From DATBMY01 sp036554605 (lineage in GTDB: Bacteria > Acidobacteriota > Blastocatellia > UBA7656): 14,665 nt of DNA. Positions 1 through 6,946 of the stretch are shown here, in pieces; within the stretch, counting starts at the first letter, position 1; the number at the start of each line of letters is the position of its first letter. Below the pieces are notes generated by a model. It was not told the origin of the DNA. It did no database searches and was given only the letters and a program-made list of their open reading frames with translations. The stretch covers positions 1-14,665 of the forward strand of contig DATBMY010000502.1 of assembly GCA_036554605.1 (NCBI GenBank). Direction: 5' to 3'. Made by a program: the position numbers and the translations under genes.

Positions 1-315
1 GACTATCCAGTTTTTTTTCATGATTAAACTCTCGTTCTGCAATTAGTTTGGGTTAAAGCTGCTGATGAGAGCGGTTGAAAGAGAATGTGCCACCTCGATT
101 CTCACATCTCCTCAGCCTCCGGAAAAGTAACAAATGCCCCAAAAGAATACTTCTTACAAATTGCGCAATGCTGTTTGAGCCGAAGCGGCTGCGATGCATG
201 AAGTCTGTACCGCCCGCGGCAGGTAAAGACCCGCTGCCACTTTGTTACGGCCCCGGCCAGGCGGGCTTGATCATTAAGAAGGGCTAAATAAGGATGGGTA
301 GCTACAAACAGGCGC
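1..315. other. Gene-free left flank
   Basis: I see no convincing gene here. The open frames are short, have no Shine-Dalgarno site and resemble no family I know. The base composition is more AT-rich than the neighbouring coding DNA at the left end and GC-rich around 205-270. The one small symmetric element I noticed is the 10-bp palindrome ATTGCGCAAT at 160-169, which may be chance. Part of this stretch could be the downstream flank of a gene lying beyond the left edge. Confidence 0.5.
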
Positions 316-349
316 GGAAAATAATTAAGGCCGCCTTTCGAGCGGCCCT
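316..349 (-). terminator. Rho-independent terminator of the tRNA-Ala gene
   Basis: Read on the minus strand, AGGGCCGC and GCGGCCTT form an 8-bp stem with one G-U pair around the loop TCGAAAG. The stem is followed by the AT-rich tail AATTATTTT. It begins about 20 nt after the 3' end of the tRNA, where a terminator for a single-gene tRNA transcript is expected. Confidence 0.7.
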
Positions 350-368
350 GGTTATTATCTTCCAAAAG

Positions 369-441
369 TGGAGCTGAGGGGATTCGAACCCCTGGCCTCG
401 TGAATGCGAGCCACGCGCTCTGCCAACTGAGCTACAGCCCC
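369..441 (-). tRNA. tRNA-Ala, anticodon CGC
   Basis: The minus strand folds into a standard 73-nt cloverleaf. The acceptor arms are GGGGCTG and CAGCTCC. The D arm is GCTC/GAGC, the anticodon arm CGTGG/TCACG with loop CTCGCAT, and the T arm AGGGG-TTCGAAT-CCCCT. Anticodon CGC lies at 406-408 and reads GCG codons. The G3-U70 wobble pair, the main alanine identity element, is present and the discriminator base is A. CCA is not encoded, because the next bases are CTT, so it must be added after transcription. The gene has its own promoter and terminator and appears monocistronic. Confidence 0.97.
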
Positions 442-457
442 GATTAACCGAAGCTTG

Positions 458-487
458 ATGGTAAGCGATGCCGTTCTTATCTGTCAA
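458..487 (-). promoter_or_regulatory. Probable sigma70-type promoter of tRNA-Ala
   Basis: On the minus strand a perfect TTGACA (482-487) is followed after 18 nt by TACCAT (458-463), a 4/6 match to the -10 consensus. Transcription would start near 451, about 10 nt before the mature tRNA end. The -35 box overlaps that of the divergent plus-strand promoter. Confidence 0.6.
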
Positions 488-494
488 GAACGGC
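470..494. repeat. 9-bp perfect inverted repeat over the divergent -35 boxes
   Basis: GCCGTTCTT at 470-478 is the exact reverse complement of AAGAACGGC at 486-494, with a 7-nt spacer. The repeat covers the -35 elements of both the tRNA-Ala promoter and the promoter of the acyltransferase gene. It could be an operator for a dimeric regulator. It could also form a hairpin, but no T-tract follows on either strand, so a terminator role is unlikely. Confidence 0.6.
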
Positions 495-509
495 GCTTTG
501 TAATATAAT
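481..509 (+). promoter_or_regulatory. Probable promoter of the membrane acyltransferase gene
   Basis: CTGTCA (481-486, 4/6 match to TTGACA) lies 17 nt before a perfect TATAAT (504-509). Transcription would start near 516. That leaves about 28 nt before the TTG start at 544, but only about 10 nt before the ATG at 526, which supports the later start. Confidence 0.55.
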
Positions 510-543
510 CATCGCGCCGGTAAGCATGCGCGAGGGACAAGAA

Positions 544-1737
544 TTGAGTGTAGCCGCGGCGGAAATAAACTCATCCCATACGAAGCCCGCTGTGTCCTCT
601 CAGATGACAGGGACACACCGGCTCCTGTCGCTAGATGTATTTCGCGGCATAACGGTGGCCGGGATGATACTGGTCAATAATCCCGGTAGCTGGAGCCATA
701 TATACCCGCCGCTCGGCCACGCCGAATGGAATGGTTGGACCCCGACCGACCTGGTCTTTCCTTTCTTTCTCTTTATAGTAGGCGTGGCCATAACCTATTC
801 GCTGGGCGGAAAAGTCGCAAGCGGTATAAGCAGGCTCGCGATCATCAAAAGTATTCTGCGCCGATCGGCAACACTCTTTCTTCTGGGGCTCTTTCTTGCG
901 GCCTTCCCATTTTTTCAGCTCAGTACAATACGAATCCCGGGTGTGCTTCAGAGAATCGGCGTCTGCTTTCTCTTTGCTTCGATAATCTACCTTTTCACAA
1001 GCGTGCGCGGGCAGGCTATCGCGGCCGCGGCGCTCGCGGCGCTTTACTGGATATTAATGAAGGCCGTGCCGGTGCCCGGTTCTTATGTCGCCGCGGTAAT
1101 CGAGCGGGGCGGCAGCCTTGAGAAAGAAGCCAACCTGGCAGCCTATCTAGATAACATGCTTCTCGGAGGACACCTGTGGAGCCAGTCGAAAACATGGGAC
1201 CCCGAGGGCATTCTGAGCACGATCCCTGCCGTCGCGACCGTGCTGTTGGGGATACTCGCCGGCCACTGGATCAGGTCGAGGCGCGGTCATAAGGAGAAAA
1301 CGGCCGGGCTGCTGCTGACCGGCGCGGCCGGCGTCTTCATTGGCCTCGTATTCGATCTATGGTTCCCTATAAACAAGAATCTTTGGTCAAGCTCTTACGT
1401 CATCTTCAGCGCGGGGATGGCGATGCTATTTCTGGCCATATGCTACTGGCTTGTGGATTATAAGCACTATCGCCGCCCTTTCTTCCCGTTTGCCGTCTAC
1501 GGCACAAACGCCATCACCGTCTTCGTTCTTTCAGGCATTGTCGCAAAAATGATGGCTTTCAAAATAGCGCGAGCGGACGGAAGCCATATATCGCTTCAGA
1601 GTTATTACTACACGAACTATTTCGCATCGTGGGCCGGCCCCATCAACGGCTCGCTTGCTTACGCCGTCGCATTTATAGCCTTGATGTTCATCCCCGCGTA
1701 CTTTCTTTATCGCCACAGGATCTTTATCAAAGTGTGA
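544..1737 (+). CDS. HGSNAT/DUF5009-type multipass membrane acyltransferase
   Basis: This is a roughly 400-residue integral membrane protein of the family that includes eukaryotic heparan-alpha-glucosaminide N-acetyltransferase and bacterial DUF5009/DUF1624 proteins. These are thought to move acetyl groups across the membrane onto amino sugars; the substrate here is unknown. The family signature is LLSLDVFRGITV near the N terminus, followed by HAEWNGWTPTDLVFPFF. The His in that second motif (residue 59 from the chosen start) aligns with the active-site His of human HGSNAT. About ten hydrophobic segments follow, and there is no signal peptide. I chose the TTG at 544 because GAGGG (532-536) lies 7 nt upstream. 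An in-frame ATG at 526 has no ribosome site and almost no leader. An ATG at 604 would also keep the conserved core. A terminator follows at 1792, so the gene appears monocistronic. Confidence 0.85.
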   Translation: MSVAAAEINSSHTKPAVSSQMTGTHRLLSLDVFRGITVAGMILVNNPGSWSHIYPPLGHAEWNGWTPTDLVFPFFLFIVGVAITYSLGGKVASGISRLAIIKSILRRSATLFLLGLFLAAFPFFQLSTIRIPGVLQRIGVCFLFASIIYLFTSVRGQAIAAAALAALYWILMKAVPVPGSYVAAVIERGGSLEKEANLAAYLDNMLLGGHLWSQSKTWDPEGILSTIPAVATVLLGILAGHWIRSRRGHKEKTAGLLLTGAAGVFIGLVFDLWFPINKNLWSSSYVIFSAGMAMLFLAICYWLVDYKHYRRPFFPFAVYGTNAITVFVLSGIVAKMMAFKIARADGSHISLQSYYYTNYFASWAGPINGSLAYAVAFIALMFIPAYFLYRHRIFIKV

Positions 1738-1791
1738 CCATACTTCGGCAACGCACGCCCGGTTTCTGTTTTTATTTTCGCTATCGATAGG

Positions 1792-1820
1792 GAGGGCTAT
1801 TGTCCTCACTATTTTTTTTT
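1792..1820 (+). terminator. Rho-independent terminator after the acyltransferase
   Basis: GAGGGC and GTCCTC form a 6-bp stem with one G-U pair around a TATT loop. The stem is followed by ACTA and nine consecutive T residues (1812-1820). A 10-bp palindrome, CTATCGATAG, sits just upstream at 1781-1790. Confidence 0.75.
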
Positions 1821-1887
1821 GCTATGTTGTGATGATGTAGTCAGCAATAAATTCAGAACATGGTAAAGGCTGGCTAACTTTCGCTGT

Positions 1888-2067
1888 ATGCGAAATATTG
1901 CAGTGATAAAGATGAATTTTTTGTTTCAAATCCGTTGGCTTGCCGCCGAGCAGGCTACCGGATACCCGGGCCCCTACATCGAACTATTATCGGAGAAGGA
2001 TGGACACAGGCAGGAAGATCGAGTCTTCGTCCGTCCGGTCGAGGAGCGAATCCGACCGCGCAGGTAG
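1888..2067 (+). CDS. Doubtful 59-codon ORF upstream of the E1 fusion gene
   Basis: An ATG at 1888 opens a frame of 59 codons ending in TAG at 2065-2067. The product would start MRNIAVIKMN and end in a charged, Arg/Glu-rich segment. It resembles no family I recognise and no Shine-Dalgarno sequence precedes it. The second half has GC-rich third positions, as real genes here do. It stops 31 nt before the E1 start, so it could be a leader peptide, a small unknown gene, or simply open untranslated leader. The surrounding 1821-2098 stretch holds nothing else clear, apart from a 6-bp inverted repeat, CGGTCG/CGACCG, at 2036-2058. Confidence 0.2.
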   Translation: MRNIAVIKMNFLFQIRWLAAEQATGYPGPYIELLSEKDGHRQEDRVFVRPVEERIRPRR

Positions 2068-2085
2068 GGACCTGGAATAACGAAT

Positions 2086-2093
2086 GAGAGGGG
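2086..2093 (+). promoter_or_regulatory. Ribosome binding site that sets the E1 start
   Basis: GAGAGGGG ends 5 nt before the ATG at 2099. It overlaps the upstream in-frame ATG at 2084, which has no such site, so translation most likely begins at 2099. Confidence 0.75.
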
Positions 2094-2098
2094 AATTT

Positions 2099-4168
2099 AT
2101 GAGTGCAGATACTATTGCCCAGCTTCCTTACAAACCACTAGCTGATGCTCCGGGCACGGTAGAGATCGAGAAGCAGCTTGAATGGTATCGATTGATTCAC
2201 ACGGGACGGCTGCTCGACGACAAAGCGCGAAATTATCTCAGGCAGGCCAAGGGCTGGTCTTATCATGCATCACACGCGGGGCACGATGGCATTCAGGTTG
2301 CCCTGGGACTTTCCTTCCGCCCGAACAAGGACTTTCTGTTCCCTTATTATCGCGATATGCTCACCTGCCTGGCGGCGGGCATCACTCCCTTCGAGATCAT
2401 TCTCAACGGGCTTTCAAAGGCGCAGGACGTGGCCTCGGGCGGTCGCCATATGAGCAATCATTTCGCCAAGATTTCGATGGGGATCTGGAATGTTTCGTCG
2501 GCAACCGGAAATCACACACAGCACGCCGCTGGGCTTGGCCGCGCCGTTAAGTATTACGACGCCGATTCGATTGTCTTTTCGAGCCAGGGCGAGTCGTCAG
2601 CCTCGGAAGGCTACGTCTATGAGGCGCTAAACGGCGCGAGCCGCGAGCGGCTGCCGGTCATCTTCGTCATACAGAATAACGGTTACGGCATATCGGTCCC
2701 CGTCAGCGATCAAACTGCAAACCCGATTGTGTCAGAGAACTATCGCGGGCTGCGCGGGCTCACGATAATCAACTGTGACGGCACGAACCCGTTCGACGCT
2801 TCAAGGGCTATGCGCCGCGCGACCGACATCATTCACGCGGGCGAAGGCCCGGTCCTCATTCATGCCTTCTGCGAAAGGATACACGCGCACTCGAACTCGG
2901 ACCGGCACGAGGCTTATCGCAGCGAAGAGGAGCTGGCCGAGGTGCGGACCTACGACCCGTATGAGCGGCTGAGATTGCACCTGCTCAACGTGGAAGATGT
3001 CGAAGAGGTCACGCTGCTTGCTATCGAAGAAGAGAACAAGGCGGCGGTCGATGAAGCAGCCGGTCGTGCCGAAAGCTCGCCCGATCCCGACCCGGCGACG
3101 GCGACCTATTTTGTATTGCCGGAAGAGTCGAATGTCGCGCCCGAGGCCATGCAGGCCCGCGAAGGCGGCCAGCTTCTGACCTTGCGCGAGGCGATCAACG
3201 AAACCTTGAAGCAGGAGTTCCGCCGCAATCCGAACACGTTTCTCTGGGGGCAGGACGTGGCGTCGAAAGAGAAGGGCGGCGTCTTTAACGTGACCAAGGG
3301 CATGCAGCAGGAGTTCGGACCAAGCCGCGTCTTTAATGCGCCCATAGCCGAAGACTATATCGTCGGCACCGCCAACGGCTTTTCGCGATTCCGCGATGAC
3401 ATATGGGTCGTCGTCGAGGCCGCGCAGTTCGCCGATTACGTATGGCCCGCGGTCGAGCAGATTGTAGATACGTCGCACGATTATTATCGCTCGAACGGTC
3501 AGTGGTCCCCTAACATAGTCGCCCGTCTCGCGTCGGGCGGCTATATCGGCGGCGGGCTCTATCACTCGCAGAACATTGAAGCCGCTTTCGCGACCATGCC
3601 GGGCTTGCGCATAGTAACGCCCGCTTTCGCCGATGACGCGGTAGGCCTGCTTCGCCACGCGATGCGCAGCCGCGGTATGACCTTCTTCCTTGAGCCGAAG
3701 TATTTATACAATCAGGTATTCGCCAAGGCGCCCGATCCGGGAGAAGACTTCGAGATACCTTTCGGCAAGGCCAGAATCCGCAGGGAGGGCAAGGACCTCA
3801 CCATAATCTCTTACGGCACGACCGTCCACTGGTGCCTGCGCGCCGCGACACAGCTCAAGGAAGAGCTTGGCGTAGAGGCCGAGGTCATCGACCTGCGCTC
3901 GATTGTCCCGCTCGATATGGAGACGGTCGAAGCTTCTGTTCGAAAGACATCCAAGGCCCTCGTAGTGCATGAGGACAAGGTCTTTGCCGGTTTCGGCGGA
4001 GAGATCGTCTCTCAAATAAACGAGAAGTGCTTCGATGCTCTTGACGGCCCCGTGTTAAGAGTAGGCTCGGCCTATTCGCCCGTCCCGTTCTCTAAGATCC
4101 TGGAGCGCGCCATCCTCCCACAGGTCGAGGACGTCTATAACAAAGCTCTTGAGCTGATCGAGTATTAG
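2099..4168 (+). CDS. Fused E1 alpha/beta subunit of a 2-oxoacid dehydrogenase complex
   Basis: This 689-residue protein joins both halves of the thiamine-diphosphate-dependent E1 component of a branched-chain 2-oxoacid or pyruvate dehydrogenase complex. It should decarboxylate a 2-oxoacid and pass the acyl group to lipoyl-E2. The alpha part (about 20-310) contains the ThDP/Mg motif GESSASEG (starting near residue 164) and NN at 193-194. It also has the loop HSNSDRHEAYRSEEEL. An acidic, Ala/Pro-rich linker (about 310-355) leads to the beta part (about 360-689). That part has NAPIAED with the expected cofactor-contacting Glu (418), the His of HSQ (489), PGLRIVTP, FLEPKYLYNQ and a C-terminal transketolase domain. 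The usual GDG is replaced by GES, a conservative Asp-to-Glu change at a Mg ligand. No E2 or E3 gene is nearby. Substrate choice cannot be read from sequence alone, though similar fusions are usually labelled 2-oxoisovalerate dehydrogenase. Confidence 0.92.
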   Translation: MSADTIAQLPYKPLADAPGTVEIEKQLEWYRLIHTGRLLDDKARNYLRQAKGWSYHASHAGHDGIQVALGLSFRPNKDFLFPYYRDMLTCLAAGITPFEIILNGLSKAQDVASGGRHMSNHFAKISMGIWNVSSATGNHTQHAAGLGRAVKYYDADSIVFSSQGESSASEGYVYEALNGASRERLPVIFVIQNNGYGISVPVSDQTANPIVSENYRGLRGLTIINCDGTNPFDASRAMRRATDIIHAGEGPVLIHAFCERIHAHSNSDRHEAYRSEEELAEVRTYDPYERLRLHLLNVEDVEEVTLLAIEEENKAAVDEAAGRAESSPDPDPATATYFVLPEESNVAPEAMQAREGGQLLTLREAINETLKQEFRRNPNTFLWGQDVASKEKGGVFNVTKGMQQEFGPSRVFNAPIAEDYIVGTANGFSRFRDDIWVVVEAAQFADYVWPAVEQIVDTSHDYYRSNGQWSPNIVARLASGGYIGGGLYHSQNIEAAFATMPGLRIVTPAFADDAVGLLRHAMRSRGMTFFLEPKYLYNQVFAKAPDPGEDFEIPFGKARIRREGKDLTIISYGTTVHWCLRAATQLKEELGVEAEVIDLRSIVPLDMETVEASVRKTSKALVVHEDKVFAGFGGEIVSQINEKCFDALDGPVLRVGSAYSPVPFSKILERAILPQVEDVYNKALELIEY

Positions 4169-4178
4169 GTGTTAGATT

Positions 4179-4210
4179 GCCGGGGGCGGCCTCGCTCCCG
4201 GCTTTTATTT
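4179..4210 (+). terminator. Rho-independent terminator after the E1 fusion gene
   Basis: GCCGGGGG and CTCCCGGC form an 8-bp GC-rich stem with one G-U pair around the loop CGGCCTCG. The tail TTTTATTT follows directly. The hairpin lies 10 nt after the stop codon. Confidence 0.85.
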
Positions 4211-4331
4211 ACCCCCGCAGGACCGAATCCCCTCCTCACATTAATGGCATAATGGTTGCTCTGTATACCTTTGATGAGGCCGGAGCCGCCCGCATGTCAG
4301 TTATTTGTAGTTAGTTAGCCATAGGCTCATG

Positions 4332-4337
4332 TATAAT
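4332..4337 (+). promoter_or_regulatory. Candidate -10 box for the dacB-like gene
   Basis: A perfect TATAAT lies about 30 nt before the ATG at 4368. No good -35 is visible: TTGTAG at 4305-4310 leaves a 21-nt spacer, and TTAGTT at 4311-4316 leaves 15. If the box is used, transcription begins near 4344. The upstream in-frame ATG at 4329 would then be excluded. Confidence 0.35.
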
Positions 4338-4367
4338 TTCGGAGATTCGTTTAACTGTTTTAGAACG

Positions 4368-5738
4368 ATGAAAAAGCTCTTATTTATACCACTGCTCATA
4401 TTGTTCTTCCCGATGCATAGCGGGCCGGCGCTCTTGTCGGCAAGCCTCAAGAGCGCGGCCGCGCCTCTTGCGCACGCCGAGGTTCGGACCTTACAGGCGT
4501 TCGAGCAATACAAAGAAGATTTGTCCAGGCGCGGCCACGACCTGGAGATGCAGGGAATAGCGATTGAGAGGCTCGACGGTAAGGCGATACTGGCCGAGCA
4601 TAATGCCGAAATTACGTTTAACCCCGCTTCCGTTATGAAGCTTGCCACATCGCTTGTGGCTATAACGAACTTCGGCCCCGACCACCGTTACCGGACGAAT
4701 TTCCTCGCCGGCGGGGCGATCAATACCGCGACGCGCAAGCTCGAAGGCGACCTCGTCGTAGAGGGCGGCACGGACCCGATGTTTTCCGCCGAGGACGCTC
4801 AAGAGGTCGCGAGCGAATTATCGAGACGAGGCATTGGCCAGGTCACGGGGTCGCTCAGAATCGCGGGGCCGTTTTATTATTACGCCAGAGGCTACACGTC
4901 GAACCTTTCGAGAGAGACTTCGGCCAATAAACTCAAGACGGCGCTCGAGCGCGCGGGCATACGCATTAGCGGTCCACCCATATTTGGCGAAGCGACGGGG
5001 ACGCTGATACTATCCCACGATTCGGACCCGCTGCGACAGCTGCTTCTTTATCAGAATGCCTACAGCAGCAATGCGGTCGCGGAGGTGATCGGCGAGTCGG
5101 TCGGCGGGCCTTATGCCGTGCAGGAGTTTCTAGTCGACCAGCTCGGCATACGCGAAAGCGATATATATGTCGGGCATACTTCGGGGCTTGACTTCAATCG
5201 TATTACTCCGCGCGCCTCGCTAAAAGTGCTGCGCGGGCTGATCGCGGTCTGCGAAAGTTCCGGAATGAAGATTGAAGACGTTATGCCGGTTGCGGGCATA
5301 GATTCCGGCACGCTCAGGGCGCGCCTTGCTCGCGACGATGTGCGCGGAGCGGTTGTTGCAAAAACCGGGACGCTCGTCTCGTTCGATAACGGGGTTAGCA
5401 CGCTCGTGGGCATCGCCAACACGAAACGGGGGCCGGTACTTTTCGCCATCTTTAACAGCATCGGAAGCGTATTTGGCTATCGCAAGCTTCAGGATGAATT
5501 CCTCGGCGAGGTCATAGAAGAGAGCGGCGGCGCGCAGCCCGTTGCCCGCACGCACAACGCGCTCGCGGAAGATGAAGGCGACGAGAACTCTAACGAGGCG
5601 GGCGAAAGTCAGGAAGCAGGCGATAAGACCGCCGCGAAGAAATCGGATAAGCAGGCCTCGGTGAAAAAGTCTCCGGCCAAGAAATCTTCCGAAAAACCGG
5701 CCGGCCGCGCCGCGAGCAAGCGCGGAACGAAAAAGTAG
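4368..5738 (+). CDS. dacB: PBP4-type D-Ala-D-Ala carboxypeptidase/endopeptidase (S13) with Lys/Ala tail
   Basis: This is a secreted penicillin-binding protein of peptidase family S13, which trims pentapeptides or cuts cross-links in peptidoglycan. A signal peptide (MKKLLFIPLLILFF) precedes the catalytic domain. All three active-site motifs are present: SVMK (88-91), SSN (233-235) and KTG (332-334). From the catalytic Ser to SxN there are about 145 residues, against about 244 in E. coli PBP4, so the insert domains are reduced. The last 60 or so residues form a low-complexity tail, first acidic (EDEGDENSNEAGESQEAG) and then rich in Lys, Ala and Ser (KKSPAKKSSEKPAG). I chose the ATG at 4368 because it starts the signal peptide cleanly; the ATG at 4329 would add 13 residues before it and overlap the candidate -10 box. 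No clear Shine-Dalgarno precedes either. It converges with the next gene across a 21-nt gap. Confidence 0.9.
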   Translation: MKKLLFIPLLILFFPMHSGPALLSASLKSAAAPLAHAEVRTLQAFEQYKEDLSRRGHDLEMQGIAIERLDGKAILAEHNAEITFNPASVMKLATSLVAITNFGPDHRYRTNFLAGGAINTATRKLEGDLVVEGGTDPMFSAEDAQEVASELSRRGIGQVTGSLRIAGPFYYYARGYTSNLSRETSANKLKTALERAGIRISGPPIFGEATGTLILSHDSDPLRQLLLYQNAYSSNAVAEVIGESVGGPYAVQEFLVDQLGIRESDIYVGHTSGLDFNRITPRASLKVLRGLIAVCESSGMKIEDVMPVAGIDSGTLRARLARDDVRGAVVAKTGTLVSFDNGVSTLVGIANTKRGPVLFAIFNSIGSVFGYRKLQDEFLGEVIEESGGAQPVARTHNALAEDEGDENSNEAGESQEAGDKTAAKKSDKQASVKKSPAKKSSEKPAGRAASKRGTKK

Positions 5739-5759
5739 ATTCACGCGCCGCGAAGGATT

Positions 5760-6815
5760 CTATCTCCACACGCCCGGTATAGGGGTCTTGCAATCGGGGC
5801 AGGCCCCGTCCGCCAAACGGTTCTGTAGAACGTGAAACCCGTAGCGCTCTATAAGCGTCGTCTTGCAGCCCGGGCAGAAAGTATTCTCGAATCTGCCGAC
5901 TCGCCCGGGAAGATTGCCCGCATAAACGAATCTCAATCCGGCGGCATAGCCAATCTCGGCGGCGCGTATCAGCGTCTCCACCGTGGTATTGTCCGGCCCC
6001 GTCATCTTGTAGTCTTGATGAAAAGCGGTCACGTGCCACGGAATATCGACCGATACGCCCGCGAGAAAATCGGCCGCTGATTTCAGCTCGTCATCCGAGT
6101 CGTTAAAACCGGGGACGATCAGCGTGACGATCTCGGTCCAGAAGCCTCGCTCGTGCACCATCTTTATCGTATCCAGTACATTTTGGAGCACTCCGCCCAG
6201 CTTGCGGTAGTTGCGGTCGTTGAACCCTTTCAGGTCTATCTTGTAAAGGTCCGTCAAGGGGCGTATATAGTCGAGCACCTCGGGCGTCGCATTGCCGTTT
6301 GATACGTAGCCGCAAATAAAGCCCGCGGGCTTTGCCCGCTTAAAGACCTCGACGGCCCATTCGCTGGTTATAAGCGGCTCGTTATAACTCGAAACTACGT
6401 GCCTCGCCCCGTCCCTTCGCGCAATCTCTACGAGCTGGTCGGGCGTAACGATTCTCGGCGGCGCGACCGCCCTCGGATCGCGCAGGGCCTGCGAGGTTAA
6501 CCAGTTTTGACAATAGGAGCAATGATAGTCGCATCCGAGCATGCCGAACGTGAGCGCGAGCGATCCGGGATTCGCGTGAAAGAAAGGCTTCTTTTCCGTT
6601 GGGTCGCACTGTATGGCCGCAACGTAGCCCGTTGGCACCATAAGCCTGCCCGCTTCGTTGTAGCGCACGCGGCATATACCGTCCAGCCCCGGCAGAATCA
6701 CGCAGCGGTGCCCGCAAGCGAAGCACTGAACCCGATCCTGTTCGAGCCTCTCGTATATCTCGCCTTCGGTCGTGTGAGTCTTCAGGACGTCTTTTAATGA
6801 TAGTTGTACTGCCAT
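5760..6815 (-). CDS. amrS: AmmeMemoRadiSam-type radical SAM protein (AmrS)
   Basis: This 351-residue radical SAM enzyme belongs to the group named after its usual partners AMMECR1 and Memo. The radical SAM cluster motif is CDYHCSYC (Cys95, Cys99, Cys102), which should bind a 4Fe-4S cluster and S-adenosylmethionine. An N-terminal Cys-rich segment (CFACGHRC followed by GLDGICRVR, Cys31/34/38/48) and two C-terminal CxxC pairs (CPGC at 314-317 and CPDC at 339-342) are typical of the family and probably bind another metal site. The older label was pyruvate-formate-lyase-activating-enzyme-like. The physiological reaction of the family is unsettled. No AMMECR1 or Memo gene is adjacent in this window. 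The ATG at 6815 gives the full conserved N terminus. The gene is divergent from the DHH phosphoesterase, with 131 nt between them. Confidence 0.9.
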   Translation of the reverse strand: MAVQLSLKDVLKTHTTEGEIYERLEQDRVQCFACGHRCVILPGLDGICRVRYNEAGRLMVPTGYVAAIQCDPTEKKPFFHANPGSLALTFGMLGCDYHCSYCQNWLTSQALRDPRAVAPPRIVTPDQLVEIARRDGARHVVSSYNEPLITSEWAVEVFKRAKPAGFICGYVSNGNATPEVLDYIRPLTDLYKIDLKGFNDRNYRKLGGVLQNVLDTIKMVHERGFWTEIVTLIVPGFNDSDDELKSAADFLAGVSVDIPWHVTAFHQDYKMTGPDNTTVETLIRAAEIGYAAGLRFVYAGNLPGRVGRFENTFCPGCKTTLIERYGFHVLQNRLADGACPDCKTPIPGVWR

Positions 6816-6946
6816 GATCTTCTACTGAATTTATCGATTATTACGCGCCAGATAAATTCTACCACCGTGGCGATGCCGCTGCACAGATGGCCTTCCGGAT
6901 TCGGCGTCGGGTTTGGTAAATTGAAGGGTCAGTCAATAGGGTTAAG

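Noticed and set aside
75..287. 70-codon open frame on the plus strand in the left flank
   Set aside because: It has no ribosome site and unlike-coding composition, and the product resembles nothing known. The overlapping minus-strand frame at 102-365 runs into the tRNA terminator and is no better.
369..441. tRNA-Ala as an integration site for a mobile element
   Set aside because: No integrase, direct repeat of the tRNA 3' end or foreign-looking cargo is visible in the window.
302..487. Minus-strand open frame of 61 codons containing GCSSVGRARGSHSRG
   Set aside because: It reads through the tRNA-Ala gene. This peptide pattern is a well-known false translation of tRNA sequence.
2801..3658. 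285-codon open frame antisense to the E1 fusion gene
   Set aside because: It is a shadow of GC-rich coding DNA on the other strand; the plus-strand frame has all E1 motifs.
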